Below, one piece after another: positions 52,750-62,096 of a DNA stretch of 64,000 nt. Position numbers and translations under genes: made by a program. Positions within the stretch are counted from its first letter, which is position 1; every line of letters starts with the position of its first letter. Origin of the DNA: Pseudomonas sp. (lineage in GTDB: Bacteria > Pseudomonadota > Gammaproteobacteria > Pseudomonadales > Pseudomonadaceae); contig NZ_JASLGE010000074.1 in NCBI RefSeq assembly GCF_030150285.1, positions 26,771 through 90,770 of the forward strand, read 5' to 3'. A model generated the notes under the pieces. That model was not told the DNA's origin and searched no databases. It worked only from the letters and a program-made list of their open reading frames with translations.

Positions 52750-55421
52750 GCCAATGTGATCCTTCAAAAGCCTGTGCGGTCTGTGATCAGCAGGGCCTGG
52801 CGCTGATGCCATTGCGTTATGCCGTGGCACAACCGGCAAAATTCAATGCGCCCCCCATTCAGACGCCCTTTGGGGGAGATCTGTCTGTACCACTACCCGA
52901 TGATAGCGCTCACTACACCTTGCGCCACTTACGAGCGGGTTACTTATACGTGTTCAATGAAGTACGCGGCGAGTGGAAAGCCTACGTGGTCACCGCGCAC
53001 GCCTACCTTGTTGAATATGACATTCACGATAAAACGCCACCCAATCCCGAAGGCGCTAGCCCCTGCTCGCGCATGGCGCAATCGGCTGCTTCGCGCTGTG
53101 TGATGATTCCGGACGCCGATCGCGCCGGGGCAGTCTGGTTAGGCTTTAGCGACGTTGCCTGGACGCAAAGGGTGTTGGAGCGCCATCGTCACCAGGCGTT
53201 CCGTGAAAAGCACATGCGGCGAATTGATATTGGCGACTGGGCCAGGAGTCAGGGGCAGTCGGTGCAGTCGCATTTGGCGGAGTTGAGCACGGCACGGCAG
53301 AGCGTTGCGGAATATCACATGCCTGCCGAGCAAGAGGAAGCATACGCCGACCCTCTCGCTATACCCGGTAGTGCGTTGAAGGGTGTCAACGACTGGCGCT
53401 ACCAGGCGTTCAGTCACTCGCCACAGGACTTCCACAATTGCCATGACCAACTGGCGTTGTTGTTGGCCAGCGCCCAACGGTCGGGCAAAGCCATGCCTGC
53501 GGCGATGGTCGCGTTGATGGACCCAGTAGGGATCACCTTGGAGCTCAATGCATTAGTCCTCGGTCACGTCGAGGGGTTTGAGCGCAAGGACGATCGCGCC
53601 TGGAAGAAAGCCACCTCGACGGCGATTCAAGGGCTGCGCCAGATGCTGGAAGAGGATGCGGTGGCCACGGCATTGCAACGCCATCAAAGCCAGCGATACG
53701 CGACTGTAGAAGGGATGCCGCTGTACCCGGAGTGGAGCGAGGCCGATCGTGAACGCAACGATTTGATCTTTTCCAGTTTGTCTCCGGCCCAGGAACAAAA
53801 AGCCCGAACCGACGCCTGGGAGCGCTACATCGACAACTACCGCGAAGCTGATCGCGTTGCGTTTGAAGAGCAACTCCAGGTAGATCTTGAGCAGTTTATG
53901 CAGACCACCGTCACGCCGCTGGTGAAAGCGTTGGCAGGCTGGTACTGGGGTGAGCCATTCCGGCAAAGCATGCTGTGCAACCACGACCCAGAGGAATGGG
54001 ACAGTGGCTTGTGCTTCACCACCTTGGTGACCGCCAGTTTGACCGGACTGACCGGGCACCCGCTGATCATCGATCAAGTTGTGGAGGACTTGCGCGGGCG
54101 TTACAGCGACCCCAACAACCTCACGATGCGGGCGTTGGTGCTGAACAACGATCGGATTGCTGAACGCCTGGACGAAGCCGCCACGCCAGAGTTGGTTCTG
54201 GGCAACCCATTTGCGTGGCGCAACGTGCTGAATGCGTTTGGTCATGTGATGGACGAGTACGACAAAGGTTTGGTTAGCGGCGGCCTGGCCAGGGCGGCCG
54301 GGTTTGCGCATCAGATCTCTGGGGCGCTAGTGCGCAGCTTGGGCACGCCCTTGAAAACCGGAGCGTCGGGGGCGTTGGACTTGAGTATTCGCTACCGCGT
54401 GCTCGGCCTTCTGGGTGCCCTGTCGGGCAAACAGATCCTGGCGTTGTCGACTAAAGCCTCGGAGGCGCAAATGGCACATATCATCAGTGAGAAGGTTGCA
54501 TTGATGCAGCCGGGGATTGATCGCAGGGCGTTGCAGAACAAGGTCACCAGAGAACTCAGACAGTTGGAAATGCAATCTGGTGTGCGCAAGCCTACAGGCC
54601 ACAGGAATGCGCGTCAGAAAAAAGTCTTTAGCTGGAACCTGATGTACGACGCTGATGTAGGCAAAGCTTTGAGTATTGACAGTCGCGGCAAACTGAACAG
54701 CAACACATCGTTGCTGATGAGCCAGGACGAATTACGCAGGGTGGTCGCACAGCGGCATGCCACCTTGCCGAAGTTGGCGAGTCTGGATGTAGGCGTGGGT
54801 GTCGTGGGCGGCATACTGGATGGGTGGAATGCCTATATGGCAGTGCAGTTGGTAGATAAGGAAGGCGTTACGCGTAAGACGGGCATCAACTTGACGGCAG
54901 CAGCATTTAGTTTGGCGGGCGCGGGTGTTGAGTTGGCGGGTGTTGTTTTGTCTAAATACCCTGGAGTTCAACTACGTCTAGCAAGCTTTTGGGGAGTTTA
55001 TGGAGGTGAGCTATCATTTAACTTGGCTCTTGTAAAGTCTATTGCAAAAACCCTGGGAACAATTGGCGGAGTTTTAACTGCGGTGTTTGATGTTATGAGT
55101 GCTTTAGAAGTATGGAGAAGTGGTGATGTTCCTGTTTTTATGCTGCGTGCGTCGATAGGAGTCATCGGTGGGATTACCTCGATTGCAATATTCATTAACT
55201 TTATGCCCGTAGGTGTGGGTTTTATCGTTTTTTTGACTTTGGCAGGGCTGTCACTGCTTGGAGAGTGGGTTATTAATTTGATTCGCGATGATGAAATGGA
55301 AAAATGGCTGAGCCAAACACCGTTTGGTACTAATCTGTCAAATTTATTTGAATCTATGGCGGTGCAGGATGCTGCACTAGTAAAACTAACAGGCATAGAA
55401 ATGGGGGTGTCCGGTGACTGA
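52746..55421 (+). CDS. BTH_I2691-type T6SS effector with C-terminal membrane domain
   Basis: The 891-aa protein opens with a T6SS targeting region (ALMPLRYAVAQP, then YTLRHLRAGYLYVFNE), typical of the BTH_I2691 effector family with MIX-like features. A long helical middle region follows. The C-terminal ~180 residues contain several membrane helices (ALVKSIAKTLGTIGGVL, ASIGVIGGITSIAIFINF, VGFIVFLTLAGLSLLGEW), so it probably acts by inserting into target membranes. Base composition turns markedly AT-rich from about 54950, as often seen in exchanged toxin ends. The stop overlaps the immunity GTG. Confidence 0.85.
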   Translation: MSQCDPSKACAVCDQQGLALMPLRYAVAQPAKFNAPPIQTPFGGDLSVPLPDDSAHYTLRHLRAGYLYVFNEVRGEWKAYVVTAHAYLVEYDIHDKTPPNPEGASPCSRMAQSAASRCVMIPDADRAGAVWLGFSDVAWTQRVLERHRHQAFREKHMRRIDIGDWARSQGQSVQSHLAELSTARQSVAEYHMPAEQEEAYADPLAIPGSALKGVNDWRYQAFSHSPQDFHNCHDQLALLLASAQRSGKAMPAAMVALMDPVGITLELNALVLGHVEGFERKDDRAWKKATSTAIQGLRQMLEEDAVATALQRHQSQRYATVEGMPLYPEWSEADRERNDLIFSSLSPAQEQKARTDAWERYIDNYREADRVAFEEQLQVDLEQFMQTTVTPLVKALAGWYWGEPFRQSMLCNHDPEEWDSGLCFTTLVTASLTGLTGHPLIIDQVVEDLRGRYSDPNNLTMRALVLNNDRIAERLDEAATPELVLGNPFAWRNVLNAFGHVMDEYDKGLVSGGLARAAGFAHQISGALVRSLGTPLKTGASGALDLSIRYRVLGLLGALSGKQILALSTKASEAQMAHIISEKVALMQPGIDRRALQNKVTRELRQLEMQSGVRKPTGHRNARQKKVFSWNLMYDADVGKALSIDSRGKLNSNTSLLMSQDELRRVVAQRHATLPKLASLDVGVGVVGGILDGWNAYMAVQLVDKEGVTRKTGINLTAAAFSLAGAGVELAGVVLSKYPGVQLRLASFWGVYGGELSFNLALVKSIAKTLGTIGGVLTAVFDVMSALEVWRSGDVPVFMLRASIGVIGGITSIAIFINFMPVGVGFIVFLTLAGLSLLGEWVINLIRDDEMEKWLSQTPFGTNLSNLFESMAVQDAALVKLTGIEMGVSGD

Positions 55422-56460
55422 AGAGGCACGATTATATGATGGTTGGTTGACGCGCTATAAAGTTAATAGGAAATTGACGGCTTATGAAACTCAAGGATTC
55501 CTTGATATTGCGACCCCGATAGATATTTTGCCAGTGGACAGAGGTTTAATTAAGTGTAATGGGGTGTTTTTAGAGTTTGTAGATCGTTATTTTGTTTTGC
55601 GTGGATGGGCCGCGCTGGTGGGAGTGCCGATCGCTGGTCTATGTGTGTATTTTACAATTATGTTCGGAGTGCTTATTTATGTTCCGCCGCGTAGTGTGGG
55701 TGTTTTGACTTTTGAGCATATATTTTCAGGGTGGTTCGTAACTGCGTTGTTTGGATTGTCATTTTTAGCCATGTGTTATTTTATTTTGGCTAAAGATTTT
55801 TTTTGTTATACGCATTATCCGATTCGCTTCAATCGTAAAAATCGCAAGGTTTACGTATTTCGCCACAATGGAGAAGGGGGAGTATTAGATCTGGACTGGG
55901 ATAAGCTTTATTGGTTTGTTGGCCGCTCGGGAAGAGGCTCAGATATAATATTTGACTTGCGCTGCCATATTTTGGACGCTGAGGGGCTCGTGCGTCACAC
56001 CTTCGCCGTTGGGTGTATTGCTGCTACACGAACGGGGATACTTCAGCATTGGGAAATGATTCGTCGTTATATGGAAGAATCTCCCGCTGCCTTGCCATTT
56101 CCACCGTTAGTGTTGGTGCTTTCAACGGAGCCTACATTGCGAAACTGCATAACTATTCAGGTGGGGGGAACAATTGGGCACTCACCTTCATTAGTGTTGC
56201 TGACGGTGCCTTGGGCATTTATTCGTTGGATTTCGCAAATTACATGCCGCCGCCCGTGCTGGCCTGAGGCGGTGGAAGCTGAGTGCAAGATTCCAATAGA
56301 CGATCCGTATCGTCTACCTGAGCCGGTTTCATGCGGTGAAGTTGTTGGGTTGGATAAAGTGGCGGAGACAGCGTTGTTGGAGTATCGCGAAAAGGCAGCC
56401 GCTGCAGCCTTGGCATATGAGGCTGCTCATTCGGTTCAAGGTATGCAAACGAAGCGTTGA
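55414..56460 (+). CDS. DUF6708-like membrane immunity protein
   Basis: The protein is 348 aa from a GTG overlapping the effector stop. Two membrane segments lie near residues 50-80 and 95-125, followed by a soluble domain with FCYTHYPIRFNRKNRKVYVFRHNG, characteristic of DUF6708-like proteins, and a conserved C-terminus (CKIPIDDPYRLPEPVS). Immediate pairing with a membrane-acting effector makes it the likely immunity protein. A related gene follows at 56669 and their 3' regions are very similar. Confidence 0.8.
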   Translation: MTEEARLYDGWLTRYKVNRKLTAYETQGFLDIATPIDILPVDRGLIKCNGVFLEFVDRYFVLRGWAALVGVPIAGLCVYFTIMFGVLIYVPPRSVGVLTFEHIFSGWFVTALFGLSFLAMCYFILAKDFFCYTHYPIRFNRKNRKVYVFRHNGEGGVLDLDWDKLYWFVGRSGRGSDIIFDLRCHILDAEGLVRHTFAVGCIAATRTGILQHWEMIRRYMEESPAALPFPPLVLVLSTEPTLRNCITIQVGGTIGHSPSLVLLTVPWAFIRWISQITCRRPCWPEAVEAECKIPIDDPYRLPEPVSCGEVVGLDKVAETALLEYREKAAAAALAYEAAHSVQGMQTKR

Positions 56461-56672
56461 GCGTCGACCATCGCGGCAAGCTCATCAGCAACACACCGTT
56501 GCTGATGAGCCAGAACGAATTACGCGGGGTAGTCGCGCAGCGGCATGCCGACTTGCCTAAGTGGGTACAAATAGAGGTTGGCGTGGGTATCGTGGGCGGG
56601 ATACTTAATGGGTGGAGTGCGTATATGGCAGTGCAGTTGGTAGGTAAGGAAGACGATGGAGAGCTAACATGA
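56461..56672 (+). pseudogene. Orphan effector fragment (copy 1)
   Basis: LSVDHRGKLISNTPLLMSQN, WSAYMAVQLV and the intervening sequence match residues of the 891-aa effector encoded at about 54664-54866. The copy follows the first immunity gene and leads straight into the second. It lacks everything on either side, including the membrane domain. It is the residue of an effector C-terminal segment displaced by a newer toxin end. Confidence 0.8.
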
Positions 56673-57713
56673 GAGGCAAACATTCGGAACCTTTTGATGG
56701 ATGGTTAACCAAGTACAAGATTGATCGCTTGCTTAGTGATTATGAGGTTCAGGCGCGATTGGATCCTAAGGTCTCTGTTTCTCTCCCGCCAATCGACAAT
56801 GGGATGTTGAAAGTTAATAGTGTATTTTTAGAATATATGGATCGTCACTTTTTTTTTTCGTGGCTATGCTGCATTAGGAGGGCTTATAATCACGGTGTTT
56901 AATATGTGGGCTGGAGTGATGTTGTTAATTGCATCAGGTGAACCCATGCACGATGGGGTGTTACCCACGACGATGGAGGCGTTATTTATGCAGATGTTTT
57001 CATTGCCATTTTTTGCATTATTTCTTTGGATTTTTAAAGGTGCCGTGCTGCGAGATTTTTTTTGTTATACTCACTACCCTATTCGATTTAATCGAGTTAA
57101 TCGCAAGGTTTATGTTTTTCAACGTAATTCCTCTGATGGTGTTTTTTCTCTGGGGTGGGATGAGTTTTATTGGTTTGTAGGTCGATCTAAGTTTGGGTAT
57201 GGCTTTATTTATGATTTGCGTTGCCATTACTTGGATTCTGATGGTGTTATCCGTTTTACTTGTGCGGTAGGAAATTTTTTCGACACAAGAGCGCAGGTGC
57301 TACAGCATTGGGAAATGATTCGTCGTTATATGGAAGAGTCACCCGGGGATTTGCCATTTCCTCCACTGGCATTGGTGGTTTCGGCGGAGCCTACATTGCG
57401 AAACTGCATAACGATCCAAGTAGGAGGTTTAAGTACGTATTCACCTAAGTTTTTGCTAATGACTGTGCCTTGGGCATTCTTACGCTGGATTTCACAAATG
57501 ACATGCCGCCGTCCGCGCTGGCCTGATGAGGTGGAGGCGCAGTGCCAGATTTCAATAGACGATCCGTATCGTCTACCTGAGCCGGCTTCATCCGGTGAGG
57601 TCGTAGGCCTGGATGAAGTTGCGGTAGCCGCGCTTTTTGAATATCGCGAAAAGGCAGAAGCCGCAGCCTTGGCTTATGAGGCTGCCGCTTCAGTGCAAAT
57701 TCCGAGTCATTAA
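56669..57713 (+). pseudogene. Second DUF6708-like immunity gene, frameshifted at a T10 run
   Basis: The frame from 56669 parallels the first immunity protein to about residue 60, then at ten T (56849-56858) shifts and stops at 56902. With nine T the sequence reads DRHFFFRGYAALGGLIITVFNMW and continues through HYPIRFNRVNRKVYVFQ to 57713, a ~347-residue product. The two genes are clear relatives with nearly identical 3' ends. It would act as a second immunity specificity if read through. Confidence 0.8.
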
Positions 57714-58021
57714 TACAAACATACAAACGAAGCGTTGAGCGTCGACCATCGCGGCAAGTTCATCAGCAACACACCGTTGCTGATGAGCCAGGACGAATTA
57801 CGCGGGGTAGTCGCGCAGCGGCATGCCAACTCGCACAAATAGAGGTTGGTGTGGGTGTCGTGGGCGGGATACTGAATGGGTGGAGTGCGTATATGGCAGT
57901 GCAGTTGGTAGAACTGCTTGGAACTAATCTGTCGAGTTTATTTGAATCTATGGCGGTGCAGGATGCTGCACTAGTAAAACTGACAGGCATAGAAATGGGG
58001 GGATTGCCAAGCGACGGTTAA
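57714..58021 (+). pseudogene. Orphan effector fragment (copy 2) with effector C-terminus
   Basis: The sequence again encodes LSVDHRGKFISNTPLLMSQD up to AVQLV (57734-57912), with a small lesion after HANS. It then jumps directly to the effector tail GTNLSSLFESMAVQDAALVKLTGIEMG (about 57918-58005), which matches the last 30 residues encoded near 55325-55410. Everything between, including the membrane domain, is missing. This is a deletion scar of an ancestral effector end. Confidence 0.8.
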
Positions 58022-58345
58022 CAAGGCCAGAAAAATAGTACTCTTCAGAATTGAACATGGAAAAATACGTTATGGAAAGTGCACCCCTATTCCTTATGTT
58101 CCTGGTTGTATTTCACCCGGTTTATAGTGTTGTATAAAGTAGAGGTGGGAGTGGGTCGAGTAAGTGGTTCACTATTGGGTAAGTCCATGTATGTCACGGC
58201 TTTTAGCGGCGGCATGTTCAAACTGTGTGGCAACGGCATGAAGCAGCGGCTACGTCAGCTACCTGATGTGGCCCAGGCCAATACCTACTCAATAGTTAGG
58301 GGGGATGTACGAATGCTCGCGTGTAACTGGCATCAATTTGATCAA

Positions 58346-58382
58346 AAACAGAGCGTCGCTTGTTTTAAGCGATGCTCTGTTT
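58346..58382. terminator. Strong bidirectional terminator at the end of the T6SS locus
   Basis: AAACAGAGCGTCGCTT (58346-58361) pairs with AAGCGATGCTCTGTTT (58367-58382), including one G-T wobble, across a five-base loop. A-runs on one side and T-runs on the other suit termination of both the effector block and the opposing small gene. The sequence between 58022 and 58345 otherwise holds nothing I can support. Confidence 0.85.
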
Positions 58383-58403
58383 GTATTTGATGGTGGCGTT
58401 GGT

Positions 58404-58586
58404 TTAAAGAATGCGCCCGCCGCCCAATGAGTCTATGCAGCATGCGTACTTGTCGTCTGTGAGGGTAGTGTTGATAACCTCTTTCAGTTTCTTGGGTGGG
58501 GCGTCATTTGCATGGGCTTGGGCTATTGCAGTTGAGGCCCAGAGAGTGAGTGCTACAATAATGGCTTTGTTATTGGATTTATTCAT
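58404..58586 (-). CDS. 60-residue secreted small protein
   Basis: The product has a signal peptide (KAIIVALTLWASTAIAQAHA, about 7-26) and a mature end of ~34 residues with adjacent Cys residues (YACCIDSLGGGRIL). The minus-strand start ATG is preceded by AAGGACTCGC. It lies beside the strong terminator and between T6SS debris and metabolic genes. Not recognised. Two adjacent Cys could form a disulfide between monomers or bind a ligand. Confidence 0.5.
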   Translation of the reverse strand: MNKSNNKAIIVALTLWASTAIAQAHANDAPPKKLKEVINTTLTDDKYACCIDSLGGGRIL

Positions 58587-58918
58587 GAGTGCGAGTCCTT
58601 ATGGGTTTTTCGCATTGGGTGGTATTTATTGATGGAGCTGAATTAGGTTATCTGTTTTTTTAATGCGTTGGGTGTTTGAATGGCAGCGTGGAAAGAAGGA
58701 TGAGGCGTAGATTGATGTAGGAGTTTATTCTTTGATTTAGCATGACACTTTTGGGGGTGTTTGAATGTTTGTTGTTCTTTATAGCGGCAGTGGTGTGTTA
58801 TCAGCCTTAAAGCGAAAGGTATCATGTCGGACGCAGTCTCGCTAAACCCGGCCACGGCTACGGGTTTTCCGTAGCTGCTGCCGAACTGCATCTGTGGGCG
58901 TTGAGGGTTGGTTATGCC
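58587..58918. other. Intergenic stretch before the metabolic genes
   Basis: I see no gene here. A modest hairpin with arms AAACCCG (58844-58850) and CGGGTTT (58861-58867) lies ~50 bases past the proC-like stop and could contribute to termination. Otherwise nothing is evident. Confidence 0.45.
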
Positions 58919-59710
58919 TTAGCTGCTCGTCGACAGTGCTTGCGAGCGTTGATAGGCCGCCTGGGTGGCGGCTTCGATCAAGCGCCGAAGTCTCTGGTCC
59001 TGTTCGAAGACGGCAATGGCTGCTGCAGTTGTGCCGTTAGGTGAGGTGACGGCGAGGCGCAGATCGACCATGTTTGCGTCAGCCTGGGTCTGCTGGCGAG
59101 CGGCACCCAGTGCGGTCTGGCTGGCCAGATGTTGCGCCAGTGCAGGGTCCAGGCCAAGCAGCACGCCGGCCTGGGCCAGGGCCTCGCTGAACAGGTGGTA
59201 GTAGGCCGGGCCGCTGCCCGAAATCGCAGTGACGGCATCGAGCAGGCTTTCCTGCTCAAGCCAGTAGCTGCGGCCTACGCTGTCGAATAGCTGGCTGACC
59301 AGGGCACGGTGTGTGTCATCGAGCCTCGCGTCTGCGTAAAGCCCCGTGCAGCCAGCATTGACCAGCACCGGGGTGTTGGGCATGGCCCGGATTACCGGGC
59401 AGCGCCGGCCAAGTGCATGGTCCAGTGCCTCGCAGGTGATGCCGGCCGCCACCGAAATGACCACCGCACCCTTGCAGACTGCATCGGGCAGGGACGCCGC
59501 GGCACTGCAGACCTTGTCGGGTTTGACCGCGATCACTATCAGGTCGAAGGACTGTTCTGCCACCGCGTGCAGGTCTGCATACAGGGTTGCTCGAAGACCG
59601 GGCGGTTGATGTGGGTCGATGGCGCTGAGGGACGTCACCAGGCCACTTGCCTGCCAGGCTTCTCCGATGGCGCTACCCATGCGCCCGTAGCCAATAAAAA
59701 GCACGTTCAT
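58919..59710 (-). CDS. proC: Pyrroline-5-carboxylate reductase-like protein
   Basis: ProC-family enzymes reduce 1-pyrroline-5-carboxylate to proline with NAD(P)H. The product is 263 aa from the ATG at 59710 (GGGAGAA upstream); an earlier in-frame codon at 59818 is not supported. The Rossmann start NVLFIGYGRMGSAI and the P5CR signature SGSGPAYYHLFSEAL are present, as is MPNTPVLV. Since Pseudomonas usually has another proC, this copy in a catabolic-looking cluster may act on a related cyclic imino acid. The symbol reflects the family. Confidence 0.85.
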   Translation of the reverse strand: MNVLFIGYGRMGSAIGEAWQASGLVTSLSAIDPHQPPGLRATLYADLHAVAEQSFDLIVIAVKPDKVCSAAASLPDAVCKGAVVISVAAGITCEALDHALGRRCPVIRAMPNTPVLVNAGCTGLYADARLDDTHRALVSQLFDSVGRSYWLEQESLLDAVTAISGSGPAYYHLFSEALAQAGVLLGLDPALAQHLASQTALGAARQQTQADANMVDLRLAVTSPNGTTAAAIAVFEQDQRLRRLIEAATQAAYQRSQALSTSS

Positions 59711-59916
59711 GTTGTTTCTCCCGTTAAGCCTTGGGGCGTGTGTGAGGCTCTGTTCGAAATGTATCTGCGCTCGGCGATGCCGCGTTGAACACAGGCTCGG
59801 AATGCTTATTAAGACCACGTAAGGTCATGCGCGGCCAGGTTGTTGCAAACCTGTTTTGCCTCGCCTGACCGTCGCTCTAACACAGGTCGTACAGCCCTTG
59901 GAAAGATGCATTGTGC

Positions 59917-61068
59917 TTACGAGTTCAGGAAACCTGAGCGCCTGCAATCGCTCACCGAGTGAGTGCCTGACATCCTTAAGGTGAGGTCCATTTCTTCTTT
60001 CAGCATCTGCATGATGGCGTTTGCACCTGCCTGGTCAGCGGCTGCCAACCCCCATAAAGGCAAGCGCCCGACCATGACCGCATCCGCGCCCAGCGCGAGA
60101 TATTTCAGGATGTCGCTGCCGCGCGTCACGCCGCTGTCGGCAATGATCTGCATATCGCCGCGCACCTGTTGTGCGATGGCCGCGAGTACGTCTATGGGGG
60201 CCGGAGCACTGTCGAGGTTGCGCCCGCCATGTGCAGACACGACGATAGCGTCTGCGCCTTCATCCCGGGCGATCAGCGCGTCGGCGGTGCTTAGCACGCC
60301 CTTGATGATGATTCGCCCATGCCACCATTGGCGTATTTGCCGGATATCTTTCCAGCTCAGGCAATTGTCCAGTTTCACCGCATCGTGGACCGTTTGTTGG
60401 GTGACAGTGCTTCGAAACGCTTCGGGGTAGTGCCCATAGGAAGGCATACCGGATGACAGCGTATGCCGCAGCCAGACCGACACCAGCCATGAGGGATGGC
60501 GCAGTACATCCAGCGTCAGCCCGAGTGTCGGTTTCAACGGGATGGAAAAGCCGTTTCTGACGTTGTATTCGCGCTTTGGACTGGCGGGCGTGTCGGCGGT
60601 AATGACCAGGCACTCCACCTGTGCTGCCTGGGCGCGATCCAGCAATTGGCGGGTGAGGTTGCGGTCCTTCCAGGCGTAGAGCTGAAACCACAACAGGGCA
60701 TCGGGTACGTGTTGCCTGATTTCCTCAATCGTAGTGACCGATTGGGTCGACACACAAAAAGGGATGCCCGCATCCCGAGCAGTTTTCGCCAGTTTGATTT
60801 CACCCTGATAGGCCACCATTCCGGCCAGCGCCGTGGGTGCAATGATCACCGGCATATTGAGTGCTTGACCCAATAAACGGGTGCTGAGATCAGGGCAATC
60901 GACGCCAGTCAGTATTGAGGGCGTCAGGGTGATGCGATCCAGACTTGAGCGGATGCGCGAAAGCGCCCGTTCATCCTCGCAGCCTCGATCGATATATTGA
61001 AATAACGCGTTTGGCAAATAGCGCCTGGCGCGGGCCCTGTAATCAAAGAAGTTCAATAGAGATGACAT
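59917..61068 (-). CDS. FMN-dependent 2-hydroxyacid dehydrogenase/oxidase (LldD family)
   Basis: The protein is 383 aa. The family oxidises 2-hydroxyacids such as lactate or mandelate to ketoacids, with electrons going to quinone or oxygen. The active-site SAHGGRNLDSAP supplies the catalytic His and Arg, and IIADSGVTRGSDILKYLALGADAVMVGR binds FMN phosphate. The N-terminal FDYRARARRYLPNALFQYIDRG is typical. Substrate is unknown. It is in the same direction as the reductase and IclR genes. Confidence 0.87.
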   Translation of the reverse strand: MSSLLNFFDYRARARRYLPNALFQYIDRGCEDERALSRIRSSLDRITLTPSILTGVDCPDLSTRLLGQALNMPVIIAPTALAGMVAYQGEIKLAKTARDAGIPFCVSTQSVTTIEEIRQHVPDALLWFQLYAWKDRNLTRQLLDRAQAAQVECLVITADTPASPKREYNVRNGFSIPLKPTLGLTLDVLRHPSWLVSVWLRHTLSSGMPSYGHYPEAFRSTVTQQTVHDAVKLDNCLSWKDIRQIRQWWHGRIIIKGVLSTADALIARDEGADAIVVSAHGGRNLDSAPAPIDVLAAIAQQVRGDMQIIADSGVTRGSDILKYLALGADAVMVGRLPLWGLAAADQAGANAIMQMLKEEMDLTLRMSGTHSVSDCRRSGFLNS

Positions 61069-61171
61069 AAGCCCTCATTTCGGCATCAAGGTCAATGCAA
61101 CACGGACGGTTAAGTCCTTGTTGCATGTTTAAACCCTGGCAAGAGGTAGGTGGTGATAACTATTATTTTAT

Positions 61172-62002
61172 TTAAGAAAAGAACTTCTTGGCAGAGATTG
61201 AAGTGGCTGCCACTTGTACATGGTGCGTGAGTTCTTCTTCGACGCGTTCTTTTGTCCAGCGCGTAGTCGGCACCGCAATGGTGATCGCTGCCACAGCATG
61301 TCCATGTTCATCCAGAATGGCCGAGGCCACGGCGATGTCGCCCAGAACGGTTTCATTGGCAATAATGGAATAGCCTGTTTCTGCGGCGCGCTGTAGGCGC
61401 TCACGCAATAAACCTTTATCCGTAACGGTATAAGGCGTCATTGCCCGACAGTGGGTGGCCTCAATGGCGGCTTCTTGTTCTTCGGCGCTGCAATGGGACA
61501 GGATGGCGGTGCCCGAGGCTGTGAATACGGCGGGCAAGCGGCTGCCGACCATAATGTCGACATTGATCAAGTGCCGGCCAGGATAACGGCCAACGTAGAC
61601 GACTTCGTGCCCGTCGAGTTCTTGCAAGTTGGTGGTTTCGCCGAGGTTGCTGCTCAGGTCGACCAAGTAAGGGGCGGCTTTGTGCAGTAACTCATGGGCG
61701 CATAGAAAGTTATAGGAAAACTGCAGCACCTTGGATGTCAGTGCGTAATCTCGCGTGTTATGTACACGGCGAAGATAACCCAATGCTTCCAATGTAAATA
61801 CCAGGCGTTGAGCGGCACTTCGGTCCAGCCCGGACAGTTTTGCAATTTCAGAAAGTGGCATCTGTCGTTTGGGGTTGTCAAACGCATGAAGTATTTGGAA
61901 GGTCTTTTCAGTTGACCCGACATACAATGACGAGTTGCGAGGATCCCCGGCCTCTTTTATATCAGTTTTTTTTGTGGCTTTTGCAGGGCGAGAGATCGGC
62001 AT
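61172..62002 (-). CDS. IclR-family transcriptional regulator
   Basis: The protein is 276 aa: an N-terminal winged helix (LSEIAKLSGLDRSAAQRLVFTLEALGYLRR, about 50-82) and the C-terminal effector domain (MVGSRLPAVFTASGTAILSH; AVAAITIAVPTTRW). It most likely controls the surrounding genes in response to the substrate or an intermediate. It stands between the FMN enzyme and the DapA-family gene, all read leftward. Confidence 0.9.
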   Translation of the reverse strand: MPISRPAKATKKTDIKEAGDPRNSSLYVGSTEKTFQILHAFDNPKRQMPLSEIAKLSGLDRSAAQRLVFTLEALGYLRRVHNTRDYALTSKVLQFSYNFLCAHELLHKAAPYLVDLSSNLGETTNLQELDGHEVVYVGRYPGRHLINVDIMVGSRLPAVFTASGTAILSHCSAEEQEAAIEATHCRAMTPYTVTDKGLLRERLQRAAETGYSIIANETVLGDIAVASAILDEHGHAVAAITIAVPTTRWTKERVEEELTHHVQVAATSISAKKFFS

Positions 62003-62096
62003 TATCTGAAAGGTCCATAAAATGTTATGTAGTTATAGTGTGGCATTCGCCCGTGCCCTTGCATAGCGTCGGGGCACGGGAGAAACACCGCTTATG

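Noticed and set aside
58079..58390. A 103-codon frame after the orphan effector fragments
   Set aside because: Runs through the strong terminator hairpin and is Cys-rich in an irregular way; looks accidental.
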